Below the pieces are notes generated by a model. The model was not told the origin of the DNA, searched no databases, and worked only from the letters and a program-made list of their open reading frames with translations. The position numbers and the translations under genes were made by a program. A stretch of DNA of 64,000 bases from Hermetia illucens (taxonomy: Eukaryota; Arthropoda; Insecta; Diptera; Stratiomyidae): positions 52,091,240 through 52,155,239 of the forward strand of contig NC_051851.1 in NCBI RefSeq assembly GCF_905115235.1. The letters are read 5' to 3'. Numbering within the stretch: position 1 is the stretch's first letter; each line of letters starts with the position of its first letter. This document shows, in pieces, positions 55,490-64,000 of the stretch.

Positions 55490-57000
55490 GACTACTATTT
55501 AGGCATTAGTTCGTGTGATGGGTTTGCTTTTAGGCACCTGTGCGTCTGTTCCTCTTTGCTTGCCTCCTTTCTTCCTTCAGCAACTCCTGCTGTATTTTTA
55601 CGGTTGCGGAGGTTACGATTTCCTCCGCAGTTCCCTTCAACCTCAGCATCTCCGCGACTATATTCCCCGGGCTTATGCTCCTGCCCCCTCCAGCGCTTAG
55701 TTCAGATTCCTCCTCTCCATTGCGAACCTTGGGCAGTGAAAAATTATATGCTCTGGATCCTCCGGTATACACCGCATCTAGGACAATTTGGTGAACCATC
55801 CAACCTGAAGCAATGCATGCCATGCTTTCGCTCAAGCCACACCCCAATGTTGGGAACGAGCTTGTGCGTCTAGCGATCTTGGGTAGACTAGTCCCATCTA
55901 TGTTTCCAGAGATCATTCAACTCTGACCTTGCCACATTCCTGCGTTCTGTGTGCCTTCCATACGTCTTGCATAGTACAACACATTCATTTCTTTCGCCAG
56001 AATGTCGAATGTGGTTTAAAAGTGCTGCAAACGTACAAAGCCATAAGCTGGTAAGCCGAACTCACCTGCTTCCGTCTCTGAGAGTTTTCAAAAGCACACA
56101 TGTGACTCCGCTGCGCCGATGTACTCTTTGGAGTCCTATACGAGAGAGTCCTTTCCCTTTAATTCGGTTCTAGTTGACAGGGTTAAATGCGTTTTTAACA
56201 TACAATGCCAGCACGGTACAACAGCCGCTTAGAGACCAGCGCGCCTTTTCTCATTTACCACCATGGGCACACCGAAAACCATACTGGCATTCCGATATGG
56301 TGAGGAAACAGAGTGGCAACAATCTCTTTGCGTGGTCCGTGTGGTCTTTGATCCAAATGTCGCCGCCGCTATTTCAATATGGCTCACTAATTATAGCCAC
56401 AGTAATGTTTATCTCGGGGATTGTTTGCGAGACTAGGTCCTGCGGTGCCTGTGAGTGCTTGAGGTTGATTTGATTGCTCCGCATCTCCCGCATTGCTTCG
56501 ACCTGTCATTTGAACTGGTGCATGCTTTCGCAATTTGACTGAAGCCGAGTGGTGGCTATATTGGTCTTGGCGGCAGCTTCAGTCGTCCTCCTCATGAGCT
56601 CCACTTTTTTGGAAGTTGGGCCCCCAGATTGGTCGCTGTATCCTACATCATACATATTTGGCGTCAAGATTTCTTTCTCTTCGTATACTCCCGCTGCACA
56701 CTCCCCATGGGGGTAGCGCTTTTGATCGCAGTTGATGCCTGTATGGGCGGGGATCTGCGAACAACCGAGCCACTTCTGAATGGGTTCATCGATGAAGCTG
56801 TTTCTAGTCCCTCGCGCGCGCTTGTAACATTAGATGGCACAGAAGTCAAGGTTCCCGCTACTGATGCACTGTGGTCGTTGGATATCGACGGCCGAGAGCT
56901 CGCTTGCCAACTTCCAAAAACCGTCGGCACTCGGTTTCTGAAGCCCTGTATCGTAATCGTCTTCTGTTCCTCCATGTTTGCTTTTATTTCTGGGTAGCTT
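55490..57000 (-). mobile_element. R1-like LINE, internally deleted
   Basis: Minus strand, right to left: ORF1-like disordered protein at 56664-56975, then QINLKHSQAPQDLVSQTIPE and INITVAIISEPY with GDIWIKDHT (endonuclease start). ALYVKNAFNPVNWNRI is the reverse transcriptase block usually TLDVKNAFNSANW. A C-x2-C knuckle with HCPRF follows. At the end come GGGRSISPGNIVAEMLRLKG and VKIQQELLKEERRQ, the C-terminal pattern of R1-clade proteins. Most of the reverse transcriptase is missing and frames shift. It is not in rDNA here. Confidence 0.7.
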
Positions 57001-57959
57001 TACCTACGTCCACTTATCCGCGCTTGATTGACGATTTGGCAACTCCACCGAGCAGGTTGCTGTGACTAATAATAAAAGTACCTGTTTGATGGGGGTCGGT
57101 TGATTTACTTATATATCAGCTATACGAGATCTGTTTTGTTGTGAGCCGCTTGCTTCGTAAACACCGACAGAGGCACGGAACAGCTGGCGGTAACTCAAGT
57201 TTGCCCTAGAAACGTTGTTCGGGTATTGGGATCATTTCTCAAAGGCATGCATTTATGAATAGATGCGAAATAGGATGCAATAATCTCCGAATCAACTGAG
57301 ATTTGCGATGATAATTTTCGAAGGGTTGTTGGTTTGGTGGAGCGTTCTTAGTGTGTAGTAATCATTTATATTTACATACATATATAACAAGAGGTTGAAG
57401 AAACAAAACGCATTTTGCTCATATTTGTCGATTGTATGAAGTCGTGAATAATGAGTTCGTAGTATGTGGGCTGAAGAGTGTAACATAAATAGGAACAACC
57501 TGAATCTGCTTTTGTGGAAGGGGATGAATTCCCTGTCACTAAAAGCCAGGCAAAGGTTATTGTGCCTTCTGCAGGACATTCAGTTTTCCTTCAGGAGAAA
57601 TAAAAGGTCGTCTGCATCCTCCATCGGAAAGGCCCCCAGCCCAGGCCAGCAAGCCGGTAACAGTTTGACGTACGAACACCTAGCGGCTGCTCGGTAGTTT
57701 AAAGGTCTCTGACACCGTGTAGATCAGGTACTTCTCCGCAACTCTACTAACCATTTCGAACCATTGGAGCGCCGAAGGATAATGATAGATCATTGCAAGG
57801 AAAAAGCACGGGGATGGTGGGAAATGTCGTGCCACGAAGAAACTGAAACTATATGTACTATAATCTGACTCTAGCCTCTTCAAAGACATCATGCAAGGAT
57901 CCCTACTCAAAAAAGATTTGTTGAGAGTTAAAAAGCTTATTATACCATCTATGTACACT
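57001..57959. other. Intergenic, nothing recognised
   Basis: Short frames on both strands (57464-57697, 57680-57958) carry no motif. May contain LINE 3' UTR from the element on the right. Confidence 0.3.
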
Positions 57960-60900
57960 TAACCGGAAGCCGGGCATAGTCCTTACACACGAAGATTATG
58001 TGTTCGTTAGTTCAACGAGCCATGCAAGTGTTACATTTGTCCGAATCTATGTTTCCAAACTTTTTGTTAGCGAAAAATGGTCCTTTGACATGTGATATCG
58101 CCAAAAAGTCACCTTCCCACTCTTTATAAGAGTGTACCTGAATTGCCTTCAGAACATCTCCAGGGGAGAGTTCGGCCAAACCCAGAGTCTTGCGGCCCGC
58201 TACATGGGCGAGTTAATTTAATGAGTGTCCCGCGTGCGCTGGGCATAGAAGTTTTAAAGACTTAAAAAGAGGATCAGAAGCAAGGGCATGTTTTTTGCCT
58301 ACTAGGTGATGCGATGGCGTCCTTTGTTTAAGTAATTTACAAGTATGGAGAGAGTCTGTAATGATAGCAATCTTCTTCTCACCCATCCTAAAAGTAACCT
58401 TGATGGCCTGTAGCACGGCAGAAAGTTCAGCCGCCAAAACCGAACTGACATCCAAGGAAAAGCGTAAGACTTGCGCATGAACGTAGCATCAGACGCCAGG
58501 ACCAGAGAACCCCTTGATTTGAGACCTTCCACCGCCATGCCATACGCAGTTACCACTTGGGGTCTGCCGCAGATGGCCCCCAAATCATACGAGAGGATAA
58601 CCTGAATCTTATTAGAGTTTGCGAGAATAACATTGGGAATTACAATGTCAAACAAGCTCTGGAATGACTTTTAGATCGAGGAGAGACCATTTTCAGTATC
58701 CGGGTTCTGAACCAGGATTTCTTTTCTTTAATTTAAGAAGATCTTTGGCTGCCAGGAGGGACCTTCTGAAACGGGGAGGCGGCTTGCTGGGCAAAGCAAA
58801 AATCTGGTGCAATGGGGTGGTTTTGATCATATATTAATTTCAATGAGCCGAGGTGTTAGCCTGCTTCTCTTGAAGGATATAGGTTGGGATTTGGTTATGT
58901 TGATTGGTAGGTCCAATTTTCGGGATTCGTAAACAACCGCATTTACCTGCCTTTGCAAATAGTTGGAAGTCGACGGAATGTGACATTATGTCGCTAAGGG
59001 TAGCCATATCAACCTTCTCATAGGCGTTTTTCACATCCCACACCACAGTCAACACGTGTTGGCCTTTACCTTTTGCTATCGAAATGTGTAAAAGCATATC
59101 ATTGATGCAAGAAGACGTTGATTTGTCTGCCGAATAGGCATACCAGTTAGCAGGCAGATCTTTGCATTCTTCAATGAGATTATTGATACGAACCTTGATC
59201 ATGGAGTTAAGCAGCTTGGCAAACACATTAATGAGAGCAATAGGGCGGTAACTGATCAAAAGTTCTAGGTCCTTAAGTGTTTTTTGGATGGGTACCACCC
59301 GAATAATAGACTAGTCCTCAGGAGTTGTCTGCAGCAGATGGGGTTAAGTGTCTGTAGCAGTGCAGAGAAACCCACGGACCACGAAAACCCTTCATGGATT
59401 TTCAGAAGGACTTGACAACTTTCGTCACAGATAAGTCAGACTAAATCTCATGCCAACGTTTTCGCTTCACCTTGCCTCCTCAAATAGGAGAAAATTTGCG
59501 GTGCTGGATCTAGCCCTGAATAGCCTATATGCGATTTGTTTCTTTTTAAAGCATAATTTAAGCTCCGGGGCCCACCACGCCTTCGGCTGGCCCATGTGAT
59601 TAGTGCAAGGTTTAGTTGCATCAGCAATTTTCCTTTTCAAAGTGTTAGTAAGAGTAGTTATATTTGCTAGAGCCTCTAGTCACTGATCTGCGCCGTTAAC
59701 CTATTCGAATCAGTCTTAGATTTAGAAGAAATATATAGCACCTGCATAGAGATGCAAATGAGAGTGTGGTAACTATTAGATATTATACCCATAATCGAAT
59801 TCCACTGCCAACGATGACTAGTAGAATTAGCTAGAATCGAGCCCGATTAATTAGGCATAGACGGTGGGTTGAAAAAAATGGGTCTCCCATTATTAAGGAA
59901 GTTAAATGAGGAATTGAGGACAACATCCTCCAATCTCATCCCTTTGCCATTAGTGAAGTAGCCACCCAGATTTTTGGATCTAGCATTACGATCAACAGTG
60001 ATGAGTACATTGTTATACTTCTCACAAAAAGTGAGAAGCCTACCAAAGGCCGTGTTGAACTCCTTGTTAGAGATACTGAGAGGGAGATAGACTGACATGA
60101 TCACGAAATTAGAAGTAAGGTTGAGTGTTTCACCTATGACAATCTCATAATATGAAACATAGTTGACTTGGCGGAAACGAATGGATTTGTGGAACGCCAA
60201 AACGACGCCACCATAGCTGTCTTCCCAAAACTTTGCTATTCGATTAAAACCCGATATAAACTTTGAGGGTAAGAATATCGAAGTTGTTGCTATAAGCATC
60301 ATATTCTATGTTTGATTTATTTGCTCTTAGGCTTTGAATATTATACTGAAGTAATTTGAATGATTTCTATCAAGGGGAATTAGGGGATCATACACCAAAT
60401 CGGTTTGATTAAATGTCTTCACGATGTCAGAGACCTTACTCTTAAGTTCCTGATCATCTCATTTTATAACAAATTCATTGAACATTAGTAATATTTTGCT
60501 AATTTCTCTCTGGTACTTTGTCACTACAAGGTACAAAAGATTTTTATAGACAGGGGCGTTGGTTTGAAAACATTGGGAGGTGTTGTTGGTGGGGCCTGCT
60601 GCTGGGTCAAGGCCGGACTTCTCTTCTTTACAACTTTAGTATACTTGGCTGAGCCTCCGGCAAACTCTATTAGAGTCCAGAGTGGTGCTTTTTGTACTTG
60701 AGCTCCCTTTACTGGGAAGAGAGAGGAAAACCCATCATAGCTATCCGAACCTTGCAGTGAGCCATAATAATTGTTTCACTCCCGAGCAGCTTCCGTAACA
60801 GTTATCTTTCTAATTGAAGCAATTCCTACATTTTTTATATATTCCACCCATTTAGGGCATTTCCGATCCCTAGCGTTGTGAGATACCCCCACACAATAGA

Positions 60901-61690
60901 CATTTGTTGACCTCACAGGCCCCTGACAAATTTTCTGCTGCACAATTAAGACAGGTTCGGGTTTTGATCGAATTTATCTTGATTTGGTTGAATATTGGTC
61001 TAATTGAATTATGTTTCGGGGTAATTATGAACACCTTACTTCACAGTATCTGGTACGGTCTACAACATGTTTCCGGTAATCGTGATTTATGAGTATGTAT
61101 CATCACATCAAACCATCAAATTCGGTGTATATAATTATCACATATAGCCTGGAATAAATTTAAACCCTGGAAATTTAATAAAAGAAAAAATTGCCGCGGA
61201 GTGACTAGGCGAAAGAAAAGTAGTTTTTGGGGATATCCCAAAGTTTATGCATAGATTGGAGGGTGCTGATAGCTGGTAGTATTTGGAATATTTTAGTTGA
61301 TTTTATCAGTTCAGCGCTTGTAATTCCCTCAATCGGTGTAAACGCGCTGTATACAATTTCTTTCCTACAGTTGTCGTTATCTAAAATTCGTTTATACTTT
61401 CCGCTAAATTCCTTGGTATTATTCAGGCAATAAATAATTAAATAATGAGAGAAACCAACAAATTTTCTCCCTACTCCTTCTAGCTCCGTGTAAGACTAAA
61501 CTTTAAAAGAGACAACTCCACGTTATTTGCCCAGAAGATGCCGATGCAGGGTGAAAATCCCATAGCCCGCGTTTCATCAATATCTGAGATAAAAACAGCA
61601 TCGGATGAGGATGCAATCTGTTGTGGATCTTCTCTAGGAGGAGTAGAAGCTAACAGCATTTTAGACAAAGACTGATCTCGGGGTTTTCAA
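57960..61690 (-). mobile_element. I-like LINE with ORF1, endonuclease, RT and RNase H, decayed
   Basis: The most complete LINE by domain order, read right to left. ORF1 begins near 61668 (MLLASTPPREDPQQIASSSD) and includes knuckles around 60960-60840 (CLNCAAENLSGACEVNKC, HNARDRKCPKWVEY). Endonuclease at 59847-60302: YGGVVLAFHKSIRF, ETLNLTSNFVIMSVYLPLS and LITVDRNARSKNLGG. Reverse transcriptase at 58840-59298: SYRPIALINVFAKLLNSMIK and VLTVVWDVKNAYEKVDMATL; the catalytic box is missing. RNase H at 58213-58655: SVLAAELSAVLQAI and IAIITDSLHTCKLL. Many frameshifts, and a deletion between reverse transcriptase and RNase H. Confidence 0.75.
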
Positions 61691-62149
61691 CTACAACATA
61701 ACAACAACGGTGAAACATTAGTTTTGCCATCGGCTTCGAAAGAGACCAGCTCTTTGTGTGGATCTGCACCCAAAGAAATATAGTGATATCCTCCTAAAAT
61801 CCAGTGATCCGGCTGTCGTCCAATAATGGGCAAACTTTCTTGCCCTTCAAATGACACAATTTCTCGAGAATATTTAGTGACTGCAGAAATGTGGAAGTGA
61901 ATGAACATAAGGCACTGAGAGCTCTGTTGATGGGTATGGGCTGGGTAAGCGCGACATGCTGGAGCTCCGTCACGGTGAAAAAGTACAAGAAGTTCAGCGT
62001 AGCTTGGGTAGACAAAATGAATTGGGTAGTGATGAACACCACTACAATGGTAGAATAAGCAGAAGTTGAATAACCATTTTGCTACCATATAGCGTATCTT
62101 AAAAGAGCTTGCACATGGTCATACGTGGTTTTTCATTCAGAATGATGAA
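61691..62149. other. Unassigned, between two LINEs
   Basis: The minus-strand frame 61687-62088 (133 codons) is open but shows no recognised motif. It may be 5' sequence of the LINE at left. Confidence 0.25.
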
Positions 62150-63340
62150 TGGATGAACAGGTGGCAGGAGCACTTCTCGGTGACTTTCATTACAGACTGC
62201 TCCTTCAAACACATGTCAAATCTTTTCTGCGATCAATACTGCTATTCAAGCGTAGCAGCGCCCCTGTGGAACTGTTCGCTATGGTTCCTGTAGCTCTTGG
62301 AATTCCCGGGTCTTTCCCACAGAGTGAAAAAAGGGAATCATCGTTACGAATCTGGAATTCTGTTCGGAAAAGGAGCATTCTTCAGAAGGTAATGACTATT
62401 ATGAGTACGGCATATGGTGGCGCAAAATCAAAGTTCTCATTTGCTTATCATATTCATCATACTCTTTCTATCTCCGATAACGGGGGAGAATATCGATGAC
62501 ATCGATCAATTTATATAACTAGGAAGCGTTGTTTCTGCCGACGCGATATCGAACTTGATGTGACTGGACGTTTTCATCATCATGAACGGCGCAACAACCG
62601 GTACCCGGTCTAGGCCTGCCTTAATAAGGAACTCCAGACATCCCGGGTTTGCGCCGAGGTTCACCAATTCGATATCCCTAAAAGCTCTCTGGCGTCCTGA
62701 CCTACGCCATCGCTCCATTTCAGCCAGCGTCTGCCTCGTCGTCTTTTCCTACCATAGATTGCCCTTATAGACCGTCCGGGTGGGATCATCCTCATCCATA
62801 CGGATTAAGTGACCCGCCCACCGTAACCTATTGAGCTGGATTTTATCACAACCTGACGGTCATGGTATCGCTCATAGATTTCGCCGTTATGTAGGCTACG
62901 GAATCGTCAATCCTCATGTAGGGGGCCAAAAATTCTGCGGTGGATTCTTCTCTCAAACGCGGCCAAGAGTTCGCAATTCTTCTTGTTAAGAACCCAAGTC
63001 TACGAGGAATACATGAGGACTGGCAAGATCATTGTCTTGTACAGTCAGAGCTTTGACCCTATGGTGAGACGTTTCGAGCGGAACAGTTTTTGTAAGCTGA
63101 AATAGACTCTGTTCGCTGTGTTGGCTGGACGTTTTAATGGCGGTAAATCCGCTTTCGCTGTTTTGTCCAAAATGTTGAAATCAAACTTTCTCAACAACAT
63201 GAAGGTTAGACTGTTCGGTCCGAATATTCCCTCTCTACTATTATACAGGAATAGTGCATGGGAACTGACCGTCACTTTATCCACTACTTTGTATTTCGGC
63301 TTAAAATGAGATAAGGATAAAACAACTAAGTAATAACTCA
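62150..63340 (+). mobile_element. RTE-like LINE (family B), split by another LINE
   Basis: Left part 62150-62574: ALGIPGSFPQSEKRES, KRSILQKVMTIMSTAYGGAK and LGSVVSAD. Right part 63125-63340: GRFNGGKSAFAVLSKMLKSN, then MKVRLFGPNIPSLLLYRNSA. Together they align with 52560-53170 in order. The insertion at 62575-63124 splits the block between VSAD and GRxN. Confidence 0.75.
62575..63124 (-). mobile_element. RTE-like LINE (family A) insertion, 5'-truncated, with 11 bp target duplication
   Basis: ctggacgtttt at 62564-62574 is repeated at 63125-63135. The insert is 550 bp, with its 3' end on the left (catcatcatgaacggcgcaa). It encodes, on the minus strand, the C-terminal tail (KTMILPVLM-like, FGPYMRIDD, MERWRRSGRQRAF, LVNLGANPGCLEFLIKAGLD). 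The best-defined LINE insertion in the window. Confidence 0.88.
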
Positions 63341-64000
63341 CTTTAAACGGTTTAGAACGATCTGCTTTGCATACTCAAGGAGCTAGCAATTAAAGATTAT
63401 GAAAATTAATTTTGATAGATTTCGGTTTGCACGACTAGAAATCAAACAGAGAAAATTGTAAGTATTGTCAGTAGCGCGATGGGCACCTTTTGAGAAAACA
63501 ACTTTCAGAAGACCGAGTAAACCAAGAATGGAAAAAGTGTTAATAAAATGGTTTACGAAACAACGATCTAGATATTTGCCAGTAGGTGATAAATTCTCGT
63601 TTTAAAGCGATCTGTAGAGAATTTAACGCCAGTGACCAAATAAGTTTAGAAAGAGGTACAGAATACGCCACAGCAAAATTGATGGAGAAAGTCTATCTGC
63701 AAACAAGGAATCACTAAATCCATTTAATACTGTGTTCAAAAAGTCAGAGAAGTTTTAAATTTAATCGTGCAGGTAAACTACTCACTACAAATGCTCTTCT
63801 GGGGTTAGCAGCATTGTGACAGATATCTGTGACAAATTTCAAGTCAAAGCATTCATTACTTTTCGTTTACGCTTGATTGTACAACGCTAAAAATGCATTC
63901 GATGATTTTTGCGCTGTCTAATATTAATATAGTTAAGCAGAGAAGTTACATCAAATTTAGTCTGTAGAGTAAAATTTTGGGCACAGAAATGCTAGGATGA
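63341..64000. other. Intergenic, nothing recognised
   Basis: AT-rich sequence to the end of the window; no frame above background and no repeat recognised. Confidence 0.35.

Noticed and set aside
55515-57065. Plus-strand open frames (for example 56629-56997) as genes
   Set aside because: They are the opposite strand of an R1-like LINE whose minus-strand motifs are clear.

Overview
This window is a piece of an insect nuclear genome, most likely a dipteran (my inference). The evidence is short introns with GT-AG ends and one TACTAAC branch point, insect-type host genes, and a dense mix of non-LTR retrotransposons, mariner/Tc1 elements and a tRNA-derived SINE. No prokaryotic operon, CRISPR array, rRNA gene or true tRNA gene is visible. 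Species cannot be told from the sequence.

Host genes, left to right: (1) the 3' part of a radial spoke head 4/6 gene (350-2034, +); (2) the long last exon of a disordered protein I do not recognise (8174-9990, -); (3) a seven-exon gene for a PLP fold-type II protein (threonine dehydratase/serine racemase family) with an ACT-like tail (15260-19731, -) whose phosphate-binding glycine loop is replaced, so it is probably a pseudoenzyme; (4, 5) two tandem phosphotriesterase-related (PTER) genes with the same five-exon structure and intact metal ligands (23390-31275 and 34145-38792, +), the first with a 6.7 kb first intron packed with transposons; (6, 8) two copies of an unrecognised 74-80 aa small membrane protein with an acidic tail, on opposite strands about 15 kb apart (38949-39240, - and 54672-54978, +); (7) a CCDC32-like gene (46940-47491, +) with an AP-2-type DPW motif and a possible spliced upstream ORF. 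A possible small secreted peptide lies at 48419-48673.

Most of the rest is transposon debris. It includes an R2-like LINE with a restriction-like endonuclease (3030-5400), two RTE-like LINE families, Jockey-, R1- and I/Loa-like LINEs (three fragments with RNase H), a nearly complete mariner of 1284 bp with TA target duplication (28598-29881), several older mariner/Tc1 remnants, a Tc1-type MITE, foldback elements with 144 and 208 bp arms, a Helentron/DINE-1-like non-autonomous family (seven copies) and a tRNA-derived SINE (five copies). Several insertions are nested with readable target duplications, which gives a relative history: mariner remnants first, then SINE, Helentron-like and foldback insertions into them.

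The links I find most worth checking are: the SINE shares its 3' end with the RTE-like LINE, suggesting which machinery moved it; the PLP-fold protein keeps its lysine but has lost the glycine loop; and the small acidic-tailed membrane protein exists as two diverged copies with the same intron position. No LTR retrotransposon, endogenous retrovirus, Polinton or toxin gene was recognised.
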